A stretch of 64,000 nucleotides of DNA from Triops longicaudatus (GCA_022885665.1 JAGQDJ010000142.1:93268-157267), one strand, 5' to 3'; counted from the stretch's first letter, positions 11,922 to 24,489 are shown. Numbers and translations are program-made. The notes: a model not told the origin generated them from the letters alone.

Positions 11922-13049
11922 ATGGAGGCGAAAGATTCAAGACGTATATTGTGCATAGGCATTGTCTGCTTAGACATTGTCACAGTATGCGATACTTTTC
12001 CAAAGGAAGATTCTAAAACCCGGTACGAATTGCAAAAGAAATTGTCTTTCAATAACTATCATTATTTCTAAGAGCCATAAAGATGTACAACCGCCGTGGG
12101 GGGAACGCCTCCAATTCTTGTACCGTATTGTCCGAGCTTGGTGAAAAGTGCGAAATTCTTTCAACAGTGGCAAATTCTCACGAATTAAAGTATTTACATT
12201 AACCTTTAAGTCACGTCGAATGATGTTCACACTAAAGGTTTATCGAAGAAGATTTTGCTAAGTACGACATTATATACTCGAACTGTCCCGTACTTAAAGC
12301 AGAAGGCTTTGCTACTTCTGTGGTACTAATCAACCAACAACTTAATACCCGTACCATCGTAAATTCCCGTAAGGGTCTCCGTGAACTTTGCTTTGAAGAT
12401 TTTGCGCGATTGGACCTGTCAAAATACAAGTGGGCTCATTTTGAAGTATCGTAGTTTAAATGCAATAAGCTACAAGACGTACTAATTTAGTTCAAACAGG
12501 GTCGTAGCGACAATATTGTTGAAATTCAAAAGATGGTCGACCACATCAAGAAATGGAATGAAATGAATCCTGTAATTGGAGTTTCTGTGGAAATCGAGAC
12601 CGTTAAGCACCAAATTGCGAAACTCCTGCCATACGGGGATGCTGTCTTTGTCTCGAAGGACTTTGCCAAATTCTCAGGTTGCACGGATATGGAAAATGCC
12701 GCCCAGTATTTCGCTACGCAAGCGACAGCCAGGTAGTTTATAATTTAGGCGTCATTTACTCGAGGATGACTATGTATTTTTCCTTAGTGCGTTTGTTACG
12801 TGTGCATGGGGTAGTGAAGGTGCTGCTGCCAAAACTCCGAATGGCAAAATTATAGCTGTTCCAGCTTTTCCGGTAGGGGAGGTAGTCGATACTTTGGGTG
12901 CAGGAGATACTTTCAACGCTTGCTGTGTTTACGGATTAGCTAACAAATGGCCTTATGAAAAGTGTTTAGAATTTGCATGTCGTGTGTCGGGCACAAAAGT
13001 GAGTCAGGAGGGATTCAATGGTCTAAAACAGGTTCTAGATAAATTTTAA
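11922..13049 (+). CDS. KHK: Ketohexokinase (fructokinase), PfkB family
   Basis: Cytosolic kinase converting fructose to fructose-1-phosphate with ATP. Five exons: 11922-12022, 12073-12189, 12238-12445, 12500-12732 and 12788-13049, giving 306 residues (human 298). The N-terminus contains ILCIGIVCLDIV, the first beta strand of PfkB kinases; RRGGNASNSC is the substrate-side motif; DTLGAGDTFNA near residue 250 is the PfkB signature 2 with the catalytic Asp. ASKD-type and CAWG segments match KHK specifically rather than bacterial-type fructokinase or ribokinase. Introns are only 48-55 bp. The start is the only ATG that preserves the N-terminal strand. It converges with EBAG9, whose stop lies 56 bp beyond this stop, so the 3' UTRs probably overlap. 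Confidence 0.95.
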
Positions 13050-13105
13050 TGCGGGGAAAGACATTCTTTAATGTTGGTTGTAAATTAAAAATGTATTGAC
13101 AAGAC

Positions 13106-14507
13106 TTAGGTTAATTTGGTAGCGAGAGCTTTTTTGCCTTGCTTTTCTTGTTTCTTCTTCAGTTGTTCTTGAAGTCTCTGTTGTCTCTGTAACCGTTTTT
13201 GTTCCTGCAAAACCGAATCCAAATCTGGGTCTTCTACCTCTAGCCAGCCTCCCGTGTTTTCTTCCGGCCATTCGCCTAATTCGCTTGTCTGCAATATGTA
13301 TTGGAGTACTTAGTTATAAGTGTCGAAAGAGTTTAGCTTTACTTGTAGGGTGCTAGATTCGTCACGCAACGCTAAACGACTGGGAAAAGATGAAGGCTGC
13401 GAGGACGTCTCAATGGCTTTGAAAACCAACTGTTTAGGCCTTGTTAACCGTGGCATCATTCCGTCAAAGTAATCTGGTTCAGGCTCCTCTTCTTTTTCAG
13501 TATCGGGCGGTTGTGCCAATGTGTTCCGGTACTGTTGTATCTTTTGCTCTAAGGGAGAAACTTTGGGCTCATCGTTCCAATTGGACCATGACGTCAAACC
13601 ATCGTCCTGTTGTATAGCCAATACAGTTTTTGTGCAAAGACAATTACAAGCAAGCCTCGCATTACGCGTGTATTTGTTGACACCAGTTCTGTTGTAAACC
13701 CATAAGCTAACGGTAGTGTGTGAATGAATACTGATCCAAATATTTGTAGGTTTTTCCGTAGCCGTGAATTCCATGCACACCGAGCAATATTTAAGCTAAA
13801 ATGTTTTAGATGACATGCAGATTTTATGTATTCACGCGTAAAACGAGGCTTTGTCGAATCACTACGGTGAAATTTACGCAACGCCTAGTTTTATTGTAGG
13901 TATAATTCAAAATTCAATTGTACTTTTCTTCTACAGCTCTCCCTCGATCTGTTCGTTTCGAAGCGTTTCCGGAGGTAGAAAGTGCACTAAACTTACAAGT
14001 AAACATGCCTGAACTTAACCGGAGCTTAATCTAACCTGATTTAACTAACCTAATCTAATTTAACCTAACATAAATGACCTATCTTTTGCACTGACTTTCC
14101 TATGGTTTGCATAGGCGCGCCTGGATTAAATGCGTTACGACTGTTAAAATGAGTTAAATTAGGTTGTGTTTTGTTAGGTTTTAATTAGGTTAGTTTTAGT
14201 TAGGTTGAGAAAACTAGTAATGAAGGGGAGAGGGCGAGTAGAAGAAAGGTACCAACTCGATTAATTTTTCATGATTAAATTTTATTATTTCATATATTTT
14301 AACATGTTACATTATCCCTAGAAAAATATACTACTCATATTCTGGTTATCGTACTTCACGCTTTGATCCCGTGACTATAACACTGTCCATAATAACATAG
14401 TCGTCATCGTCTGTTTTCCGCTTTCTTTTGAAACAACAAAATATTCGATCGAAGATTCTTGACACGAAAAGCACTAACAACTTTATTTGACTCAGAATAA
14501 ATTTCAT
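13106..14507 (-). CDS. EBAG9: EBAG9/RCAS1-like Golgi membrane protein
   Basis: Three exons: 14507-14355, 13606-13343 and 13288-13106, coding for 199 residues (human EBAG9 213). The N-terminus is a hydrophobic stretch followed by a Cys- and Arg/Lys-rich segment (FCCFKRKRK), matching the membrane/Golgi-targeting end of the family. The middle contains TSWSNWNDEP and EPDYFDGMMP, equivalent to conserved family blocks, and the C-terminus is a Gln/Lys-rich coiled coil with SELGEWPEENTGGW before it. In mammals the protein acts in the Golgi and in secretory vesicle release. The first exon is separated by a 750-bp intron that carries a MITE. The first exon is assigned by similarity and phase, slightly less certain than the other two. 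Confidence 0.88.
13920..14252. mobile_element. TIR element in EBAG9 intron 1 with TTAGGTT-like interior
   Basis: Starts GTACTTTTCTTCTAC and ends GTAGAAGAAAGGTAC, 15-bp inverted ends with one mismatch, followed by related CTCTCCC/GGGAGAG blocks. The left half contains several TAACCTAA-type words and the right half the complementary TTAGGTT words, so the whole element is a loose palindrome of telomere-like heptamers. No clear TSD. Confidence 0.6.
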
Positions 14508-15852
14508 GTTTAGTAAACTGGTATGCTACTTTTTTGCTGTTAATAATTGGTTCAGGTTGCGGTAAAAAGCATTTGCAAAGGGACTTAAAAATCCTTTCAT
14601 GCCTTTACCCAAAACAAACCATTTTCACTGATCAAAGACTAGTGTCTCCAGGGCGTATCGACAGATGACGCAGCGCACCAATGAAATTCCCCTTGAGCGC
14701 GGGAAGTTCCAATGAATTAAAAATTTATTTAAGGGTAATACCGTAAACATATTCGAAAGAATTATGTTTAATGAGATCATACCCTAAAGCCACGGGAATT
14801 TTTTTTTTGCACTAATTTCGATTATGGGGTGAATAAGACCTGAATTTGGGTATATTACAATAGCCATTTGGAGCTCTTTATCTATAATAAAATTAAAAGT
14901 GTAGCCGACGCAAAAGTTCAAGTGGAACATACATAATTATTTATTATTTGCTTTTTAATGCAATTTTTGTTGTACATTTAAGCTGGTTTCCCACGCGCCG
15001 TCACTATTGGATAATATGCTGCTATGGTCTCCCTCAAGAGGCTGCCAATTTTTATGTCTTTTTTATCTTCTATTTGCACGTGATACGCGTCACGTCACGA
15101 GATGAGGAACGAAGAAAATAGTCAAAAATAATTACTAATATTGTGTTTATAATTAGTAATACTATAGTTGATTGATTCAGCTTTGCGCTCGTATGATTTT
15201 TTCCCCGGCTGACTTGAAATGTAGTATTTTTTCTCGAAAATTACTATTTTTTTAAGTAAAATACTACTCAAAAACTGGGATTAACTTAAACGAAATTTCA
15301 CTAACTTAACTTTTCCAATTTCCCACGGTCTTTTCACGAATATTTATAAAATAAGTGTACAAGAACTCAAGGATATAAAAAGTTTAAGGAATGGGAGACG
15401 AACGATCTCATTAAGCTAGGTTTTCTTAGGTAATGATAATCTTCGATAAGTTAGGTTTTGCTTGTTAGGGAACAAATAGGAGGAGGGGCAAAATCTCAAA
15501 AGTCCATGGATTAAAATGGCTTAAGGCCATTTAAACATAGCACCGCCTGATCTTCTGTACTACCTTGGACCACAAGAGCATAAGACACAGCCAATAAACA
15601 CTGGATAGATAGAACAACTCACATAACTAGTGAATTGCCTTTTCTAAATGCACGAAAAAAAAAGAATAAGTGAAATATCCATTAGATGACGTTCTAGTCG
15701 CGAGCGTCCTCTCGTTTGCTCTCCGCTTGTGCTCGCAAAAACATGGAACGAGCTATCGCGCTCATCGAAATTTTAAGCGCCCTCGTTTTAGCTCTGATCT
15801 TGCATATGGATTGTCTGTCCTATGGTCAGCTTTCGTAATACCTTGATAAAGT

Positions 15853-15856
<4 letters not shown>

Positions 15857-15902
<46 letters not shown>

Positions 15903-15926
15903 NTTTTTTTTTTTTTTTTTTTTTTT
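15857..15926. repeat. Poly-T tract with one unresolved base
   Basis: About 69 consecutive T residues interrupted only by an N at 15903. The tract length is likely to be uncertain in the assembly, and the poly-lysine frame seen on the other strand is an artefact. Confidence 0.95.
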
Positions 15927-16041
15927 AAACCAGAGTAGGCTACGGTTGTCTCATTTTGCGAACGATACATAGGCATATAACCGGGAGGTAAGAACCATTT
16001 GGCGTCACACCTTTTTGTAAGGGATTGCATCATGAGACAAG

Positions 16042-16199
16042 CAGTGGCGCAGCTAGGAATTTGTTTCGGAGTAGGCCTGTACACTCAAACGCCCCTCAAT
16101 TTGCCCCTACAATTGCGAAAAGGAGGAGTCAAGAATTTTTTTTTATGGATTTCGGGGTAGGCCTGGGCCTGCCGGGCCTACCCCCTGGCTGCGCCACTG
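16042..16199. mobile_element. hAT-like MITE, copy 2 (158 bp, internally deleted)
   Basis: Same ends as the 3707-3977 element (CAGTGGCGCAGCTAGG and GGCTGCGCCACTG) but lacking roughly 110 bp of interior. It is flanked by perfect GAGACAAG duplications at 16034-16041 and 16200-16207, a target unrelated to that of copy 1, which shows two independent insertions. Confidence 0.88.
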
Positions 16200-17599
16200 G
16201 AGACAAGGCAGGGCTCAAAGGCCTTAAGTTCATCCTCAGCGAAGGTGGTAGCAAATCCGAGACTTCGGTCGGTTAAAGCACCAGTTTGCTAAAACTGGAA
16301 CGGATAAAAAGAAATTTATCGAAAATATCGAGCACTGAAGCAAGAAAAATTTTGGTTGCTCCGGAGCAAAAATCCCTTGCTCTACTGCTCCGCACTCTTG
16401 CTCTAGGCTCCGCTCCAAAGCTCTGGTTAATCATTTTAATAAATTACATTAATTTGTCGAAGTCAATATTGGATATTGTTGTTGATAAACATATTCAAAT
16501 TTATATTTTTAATTAAACAAACCAAAACGCACTTCAAAAAGCCTAAATACATTTAAAAGATCAACTGTATTTACGCGAGCTTTTTACAACCGTAAGGAAC
16601 TTTTGATGAAAAAATTCCTATTTACAGCACGATTTTCTGAAAATCACAACACGTAGCTCGCCATAAGAAGTTTAGCCTAGACATTTCGATTCTTTCGAAC
16701 CGAAAATATTAAGAGAACCAAATCTTAAAATATTCCTATTCCGATGTTTTATGGTATCTCTTACCCAAATAAAAACGACTTAACCCAATTTTAGGTAATT
16801 TACTCACTGTTGAGAAGGACTGCAGTAAGGTAGACGATTGGGAATGATATTCAAAGCTGAAATACTGTGCAGTAAACTAATATGATGCAAACCTATCTCT
16901 GCCTTCACTGAACGAATGAAACTAAAACAGGACAGTAGATTCAGTAGGAAGCCACCCCAAGTCGGTTAAATGGTTCGATTGTATCACAAAGCGCCATTTC
17001 TGAAGGAAATTACAAGATGCGAAGGTGAAAAAAAAAACGACAAATACTTTCGCTTGATATCTATAATAGTTTTATAATATTCTGATTTAAAATCGTGCAA
17101 ATTATGTTACAGAGTTTTACTAAATAAAGTAATCTTCGTTATACTTGTACTCGGTGACTTGTACTACGAAAATAAATTTCGTTAACAATGATTCAAAAAT
17201 GTATACGTTTTTCGCTAACCAATGTAGCGTGACAATGTTTCTTTACTTCAGAAAATATAGCAAACGTAGCAATCACACCTTGAAACGTTAGAAAGCAACT
17301 AAAAAGAACAAAATCTAATTTATGTAAGAACAGAAGCGTATGGTGACCTAATCAATAACGTGTTACAAGACTCTTGGAGGATCTGAAATCACACTTTACA
17401 TAATGTTGTGAATTTCGGAAACAAAGATTGTGATGGGATTGAAAACAAGCCCCGGCTTAAGAGATATATGACACATGCGTTATCTACACCAGCTTTGTCA
17501 TGAAGAATGCTATTAAAAAACTATTCAGAAAGGAAAGGTGAAAGCACACAATACAGACAAGCTGGATACAATCGTGTGGCCGATTTCTGTAATGGAGGG

Positions 17600-20500
17600 T
17601 CAGAGCACCACATTTTCACTTTCCAAAAATGTTTTCATCAAACGCTGACCTTCCGAAGATGTCCAGTGCTGCACCAATAAACGACATTCTCCATTTAACA
17701 CAGCTTCCAAACGACTCCGTAAAGGATGCCTTAATAATGCTTTCGTAGCCTCCATGGCCTAAAAAAAAATTCACAAATATTTAAAAAACAGGTAAAAATA
17801 TATAGAATGGCAGTCTCTGGAAGACTGGGTATTCCGCTTGAGAGATACACCTTAAGATTAACACAGACTACATATACAGATTAACACTTGGGGAAAGAAC
17901 ACTGACGAAAAATTCACAAACAAAAATTTCCGAAAAATACAAAATGATAAAACATCACAAGTGTAATTAAACTGACGAACAAGAAACGATTACTCTTAAC
18001 AAAACCAATTAAAAAGCCAAGAAACACTCGAAAATTCGATATCTTCATTTGTCTGCTTTAAAAAATCGCCTTAGTTTTCCAAATGGCCTCGTTCCTTTTT
18101 CTCAAAATAGCATTGTACGGAACTTTGCCAGGTTATAAATAAAACATCTCCCAAACTCGCTATGACAGTCGCACTAAGCCTTGATAGCGACAAGTAATGC
18201 GTTTCCTCGTCCTCTACTTTTTGTTCACTTTAGCTTGGTGTAATCCAGGTCTCCATGATCCTGTTGTGATCTTCCCACCTGGGGTAAAGTATTTCATTCA
18301 AACTCTTAAGCCCAGAATGACTCACTAATAACTGTTCGAACAACAAAGTAAACATCCATACTTGTAACATCGAAAAGGAAAACAAAAGACAAAATTTACT
18401 GCTCCTTTTAGATTCGCAGCGAACGTGACTTGCCAATATGTGAAAGTCCTACTACCATGTGCAGCTTACTACAGCAACGATTCTGGATGCCCGCTATACT
18501 CTACCGGCATTGCCGATGTGCAGATCGATCTGAATGCCCCTCTGACTGGTCCACTGGCTTCGTTAACACCACAGAAACCCTCGTCCGTTCCAAGAAGGGA
18601 GTGACTTACAGTATGAATTTAAATAACAGAGCTCAAATGAAGGTGATTGACCGCATTACATGTCAAATAGCTACTAAAGCATATGACTCTTTTACCCTAG
18701 TTCTGCGAAGAGCTAACGCTGCTGCCTAATTGTACTCCAGATCAAAGAGCGGCATCTCTCACTCTTCACGTTTCAAACTCGAGCCAAACTCATTCTACGT
18801 CCCTCCATAATGCTTTTATGGTTCACCCAAGTACAAAAGTAAATTGTCGCTGCCCACCTAATCACTCCTGGAATCGTGTAGCAATAGAAAACGGTATAGG
18901 CGCACACGGGGACCAAGTTTCCGTTTCTTCATATCAATGTGGCAAAGTAAGAAAATAAATAAATAAAAAATTAAATATTCTAGGGAGTTGCTAATTACAC
19001 ATTAACGAAATTCTGGATAGCTGAGACGCTGCCGAGCACGAGACTTTTGTGGTTATGTCACAGCCGATACCTTCTCCACCTATTATCGCTGCACATGTCC
19101 TAAAGGGACGATTTGCGTTTTGGCAGACCGCGCCTTACATGATACTCAACAGATGCATTACACAGGCCCAGCCTACCTTGCTTCGTGCAAACACTAAACT
19201 CTCCTCAGTGCATTAAGTGTGCTGCAAAACATCAACAACGTTTACCCCTCTTCGAGTCAATGACTCCATTAACTGCCTCCAACAAGCGGAACACTTATCT
19301 GACAAAAATACCTGCGAAGAATGGTTCGCCATTAACTGCACACGAGGCAGGAGTTCTTCTTGGAACTTCGAAGGCCACAAAATGTCATTGGCCAAGCCTT
19401 GGTGTAGAGCTTCAGTAGCCGTTACTGATCTTCCCTCGTATAGCAATACACTGGTCTACAATACGTTCCTTTGATTAGAAGTCGTTTTTATTTCGAAATA
19501 TGTTGCCATATTTACCAAAGATTGGCGAAGTTGTTGATAAAAGGTTAAGGACACAGCACCTTCGGGTACTTGTCCTAACTTGCTGTAGGGTGTGTAAAAC
19601 GTCGCTTTCTCGGACACCCACACGACGTCAAAGAAAGGCAAAATCGTGACACCCAGACCTACGGCAGTTCCATTAACCCCCGCTATTAAAGGCTTATTAA
19701 ACTGGGCTAAGGCGATAAGGAATTCCTTCAACGCGGTGGCAGTCTCCTCCGCCACCTTTTTCCGCTTTTCAGGTATCGACTGTACTAAGGCATGTATGTC
19801 AATTCCTTGGCAGAATACAGACCCGTGGCTAGTTACTAAGACAACTTTGCAAGTCGAATCTTTGTTCAGACTTTGTAAGGCTTCGCGGAACTCTTTCAAC
19901 ACCTATTGCATATGTTTTTTTTTACTTTAATGAGCATCTTTCGTACTCAATACGTTCGACATCTTACCTGTACATTAAAACTGTTTTTCAACGTGGTAGA
20001 TGTAGGATTAAGTAATATATGTACAAAGTTGTCGTGTTTTCGTAAGATGATTTCCTTGTAGTGAAAGGAGCCTTCCGTCTGTCTCAAACTTGTACGCAAA
20101 CTACCACCATGATCTTCTTCACATTTAGTTCCAAGACTCATTAACCTCCGTTTCGCTTTCTGTTGCTCTTCCTGCTCGAGGTTGTTCAAAACTCGCGTAA
20201 GTCCTAAAGAAATAAAAGAAACAATATAACAGGGCGCATCACAAAAATCGCAGTGAGCGCAAAGACAATGACCATTATAATACATCTAATGAATATTTAT
20301 AAAAAATAAAAAAGAACAAATGACAACGAAACAGAGATACTAAATAATAAAGCCAATTTGCTGACGTGTGTTCTTTTTTGTGAAATAATATATCGTGCTT
20401 CTAGGGCTGCTTCTTTCTCGAGACTACAAAATGAACTTCCATAAAAAATATAAAATCAATGTTTCATAGCAATGTAACTGTTGATACTAGAGCTAATCAT

Positions 20501-23500
20501 TTGTGTATGAAAAAACTTTCTGAAAGCGTCTACTGTCGTACTGAAGCATAAATGAGTATAAAACACTAAAAATTAGCTACAATGAAACTCGACTATAGTG
20601 TAATATCGGCTGTTTAACGCAAGAGGTCAACAGATCTTTATCGGACGACTGTATAATTGCACACGGATATATGGAATTCAAATACAACAATTTCGTTCAC
20701 ACGAAACACTATTTAAGGCCTAACGGCCATCTAATTTGAACATGCAACTTATTCTTGAAACACGATCGGAGTTATACAATACGGTAGCACGAAAAAAATA
20801 ATAATCACACAACGGGAACGCGACTATTTCGCCTACTGACCCCAGCTTCCGTACAAAATAATATGCAATGGTCAATAAGCAAATCAACATAAGCTTTGCA
20901 TAAAATACTTCTTCAACACAGCATTGGCTCTAGCACTAATGCAAGGTAACCTTCAATATAATTCTTAAGCTAAGCTGCATGTTTTGGGTTACTTTCGCGA
21001 AATTAAGTTGACTGCACAAGGCAGAAAGCAACGTACAGAAAAAGAAGCTAACAGAACACTTGCTTACTCCGTGAGATTTGTTTTTCGTGTAATGGGAAGA
21101 ATTTTTAAGCTGGAGGATTTAAACTCAAAAGACAATTTACGCGAATCTGATGAACGTTACCCAGAAAGACACATGCATTCAATTGACGAAAAATGCTCCA
21201 AACTTAAAAAGCTTATTACTTTTGATCAAGATGTTGGATTTGCCGAAACTTTGGGTCAGCGTTGTGTAATCTGGAGAAAAACCAGCACTACTACAATTAT
21301 ATTTGGAAAGTAACACATAGCTTTGCCATTATTAAAATGGATATTTACACTAAGTATCAGTCTAATTTTGAAAATTTTCTATGAAACACAAGCATTTTAT
21401 CTTCTTCGGGTGTCACATTGGTATTTCGCATAGTGCTATGTGTGGTTTACTTTCTAAATGGCTAAGGGAATTGTGACTATCCAATTAGGTCCTTTTTGTT
21501 TTAGTATTGCATTACAATTTCAAAGGTAGCAAATATAATGAATGAATTACGTTTTAATTTTAAAAAGCAACGAGTACATAATTTTAAAAAGTAACGAGTA
21601 CATTACAATTACTCAAAAAAAAATAAATAATGGGGCATTACAAATTACACGTAAACATTAGCCTACACAACATAGGTTTGGACACACAGAACAATTTTAT
21701 AGTTAGCCACGAAGATCTCGTTATAGCGAGAAACCTTTAGGAATGTCCCAATATAAGAAAGACCTATTAAGTTTTCAAAACTGAAAGACACAGTATAGAA
21801 TGCAAATTACGACTCGATGAAGTGCTGTCTCACTCCAAACGATCTAGCCGGGTTGTACTAGTTCGCCGAATACCCTCACTTTTTATTAATTAGTTTGTCT
21901 GGGTTTTAAAGATGGGTCATGTTGACTAAGCGGCCGCAATCATTTCCGCTATCTCTTCTCTTAAATCTAACCTTGTCACTCATATGAACTTACCTTTATC
22001 CGGGCTTACAGGAGGCAAAACGAAGTCGTTTGTACCTAAGACAAATTTCTAAAATTAAACTAAACATTTAAATACCGATTTATAGTACTCCAAGAGCAGG
22101 AAAAAAAAAGTTTCTTACTGGAAGACGTTCCAGGCACCGCAAACAGCAACGATGACGAAAGACTCTTCTCCTTCTCTCGTTTTTCCAAGCCTGCCAGCAG
22201 TGAAGGTCCCTTCTTTCTAGGCGATACTAGAGCCTCCATTTCATCACTGTTGGGAAAATCTGGTGCTGTTTCTAGCGTTCTCCTTTTCCTTCTTTTTTTC
22301 ATAACTTGCGATTCATCTCCACAACTGATTGCCGGAGTGGATGGTTTGTCTTTTTCCACGTTACTATCTACTGGTGTTTTATTCTTCCTACTGGGACTGA
22401 CTTGGGGCTCGGGTGATTCCTCCGAAGTACATGATCGTCGTACAACATTTGGAGCATTGGTCGCACTCTGTGCTTTCTTTTTTGGAACATAAACCACGTG
22501 TCCATTCTTACTTCCAGGCGCTGGTAAAGCTTCCCATTGCTGAATTACTTTGTCTTCTACTTCCACCTTAGCTCGCGAAGTTGCTAAGGGCTTTCTACGA
22601 GGCTTCGCTATTTGACTGGTCTTTTCAATGCGTGAAGATGACTTCCTTCTTAAGGTTTTGGTGACGCGTTGGATCGCGTTCAAGCAACCTTTCGAGAGTA
22701 AATTTGTCGGCAACGCGTTCAAGCCTCCTGATATATTTGAAGGCGCCGATCTACGCCTACCAGTAGAGGCCTGACTGGCATTGAGCATGTTAATCACTCC
22801 TTCATCAGAAAACAAGTTACTCAGATCTCGGGAGAACTTCGGTTTATCGCCGGAATTCCCTTCGCTTTTCCGCGCAAAGCGCGTGCCGGTCAACTTCCTT
22901 TTCTTCCGACGCAAGACGGAAGAAGTTTTACGCGGAGAGCCCCCGTTTTGTAGCGACCCTTTGGCGCGGACACTACCTTTGCCTACAGTCTGTTGTCGAG
23001 TAACTTGTGCTGAACTATCTCCGACCATTTCCATGTCGGATTCTTCAACAACTTTTTCGGTTGGCTCCATCTCAGTTTCTGCAACGCTCGCAGTTTCTTT
23101 TAAAGTCTCACTATCACCATACAGAACATTTACAATAGTGTGGAAAGGAGCAGTTGTTAGTACAGAAGTCGTAGAAGTTTCTGGCTGCTGCAAAGTCTGT
23201 GGCGTTTCAGTCTGTGCAGCAGTTTTCGGCGGTGTACGACGAGTTTTAATAAACTCTTCTTCCGTCGGTGATTTCGAGACGCCGGGCAACGACGTTTTGC
23301 ATTTTGCGTCGCCAGTCGATACTAAAGTGGTACCAGTCGGCAACGCCACTTCCTCTCCCACATTGGGTGTCCCCGATGGTCCAGGCCCGGTATCGGCAGC
23401 ATTCTCTACGGGAACTGTTCCTTCAGACGTCCTTGCATTCTCCGTGTCATTAAGGGGTGTTTCTGCGTTTTCTGAGCATTTTACAGAGTCTACTAATACG

Positions 23501-24489
23501 ACAGACTCAGTACTTGCGTTGGGGCTTAACATTCGCGTCCGATACTCTGCGTTTGAGGGTTCCGTTGTCTTCCGGTGCTCCTCTTCTCTTCCTTCTCCGT
23601 GTAGGGCGGCAATTGCTGCCTCAACATCTTCCACCCTGTCACTGCCGTCTGCCACGGCAACGTTGGCTAACTCATGTTCTGCGGTTTCGCTGGTGGGAAT
23701 TACGACTTCCATGGCATATTCTTCACCATCGGTAACTAGATCGTCCTGGAATGTCTCGGAGATGGGTAAAACAACTACCTCTTCGGGACTCTCGACCGGA
23801 GACGGATTGTTGGAAGTACGCTTGGACATAGTTGTCTCTACAGTTGTCCCAATTTGTGCCATTTTTTCGTTTGAGGCAGAGCTGCTTGCGTGCGGATGGT
23901 TGGTCACGAATGTACGTTGTCCGGGTGTCCGGGTTTGGTTAAAAATGACAACGACAGTGTTTGGTTTCTTCTTTTTCACGAGACCCGGCTGTTCTGGTTG
24001 TTCAGCACGCTGTTTAGGGCGCGATGTACTTTTTGAGACGGTTACTTTCGGATTAACCAGGTGGGACGAGCGCGTTGTAGGTGACGCATTAAGCGAACGG
24101 ACAAGCTTCTGTGAAATGGCGCCTAGGGCAGAAGAACGTTTGGCGACTTCTTCGTAAAGCTCTTCGCGCGACAAGATGGGACTTGAAAGATTAAGATTGG
24201 GGACTTTAACTCCTAAACGCGGTTTCGCGGAAACTTCGGTTGCTCGTTCAGCGACCTGGCGGCCTAGGATATACGGTGGTAATGTATAACTAGACGTTCC
24301 ACAGGGTTGGGAAGGGCTTGCTGATGACTGTGTTACTGATAATGTGTTGTGAACAGATGACGTAGTAACACGGCGAAGATTATTACCAGAAGGCTTGGGA
24401 ACGCCGACAAGTTTATATAAATAGCCTCCGATGAGCTTTTTGGAAAGAACTTGGCCCTCTTCTGTTGTTTCGGCAGGCGGGGAGGCCAT
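17600..24489 (-). CDS. CDYL: CDYL-like protein: long disordered N-terminus plus crotonase-fold C-terminus
   Basis: Five exons: 24489-22119, 20203-19968, 19902-19516, 19455-19312 and 17758-17600, coding for about 1098 residues. The first exon encodes about 790 residues rich in Ser, Thr, Pro and Lys/Arg with no recognised fold. The last four encode an enoyl-CoA hydratase/isomerase domain; VNGTAVGLGVTILPFFDVVW, FYTPYSKLGQ and LLYEGRSVTATEALHQGL match the CDYL branch of the family closely. In vertebrates CDYL proteins are chromatin corepressors and crotonyl-CoA hydratases. The chromodomain expected at the N-terminus is not visible: the frame stays open upstream of the chosen ATG to a splice-acceptor-like TTTTCTAG (exon could begin at 24519), so an upstream exon is possible, but I found none. 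The last intron (19311-17759) encloses a gene on the opposite strand. Confidence 0.85.
18197..19197 (+). CDS. Secreted cysteine-rich protein nested in the CDYL last intron
   Basis: Four exons: 18197-18283, 18412-18642, 18701-18946 and 19021-19197, all phase 0, coding for 246 residues. Exon 1 is a signal peptide (hydrophobic core after MRFLVLYF). The mature part has three related cysteine blocks, each with a Cys-X-Cys core: YRHCRCADRSECP, VNCRCPPNHSW and YYRCTCPKGTICV, the first and third preceded by a pair of cysteines. One N-glycosylation site is NTT in exon 2 and others follow in exon 3. Repeated CRCP modules of this kind occur in arthropod Argos/giant-lens type secreted EGF antagonists and in some arthropod venom cysteine-rich proteins; I cannot decide between these from memory. 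The gene lies wholly within the CDYL intron, ending about 115 bp short of the next CDYL exon. In exon 2 an alternative frame is also open for some 60 codons, but it lacks the repeated cysteine pattern. Confidence 0.75.
20204..22118 (-). other. Long first intron of the CDYL-like gene
   Basis: A 1.9-kb AT-rich intron. It holds a 109-codon open frame on the plus strand (20984-21313) starting from a non-ATG codon, with no recognisable family. I saw no transposon ends in it. Confidence 0.55.

Larger units (their letters stand above)
14508..17599. other. Intergenic spacer
   Basis: AT-rich, no convincing exon. It contains a poly-T tract with one ambiguous base, a hAT-like MITE copy (16042-16199), a GCTCC/GGAGC-rich patch near 16345-16425, and one copy of a dispersed CAGTGCTTCTCAAC-type repeat end (about 16784-16827). 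Confidence 0.6.

Noticed and set aside
20984..21313. 109-codon plus-strand frame in the CDYL intron
   Set aside because: No ATG at its start, no recognised family, no paired splice or promoter signals; kept only as a note.
22781..24157. 458-codon plus-strand open frame opposite CDYL exon 1
   Set aside because: It is antisense to a long low-complexity coding exon; Ser/Thr/Val-rich composition is what the complementary strand of such an exon gives, and no domain is visible.
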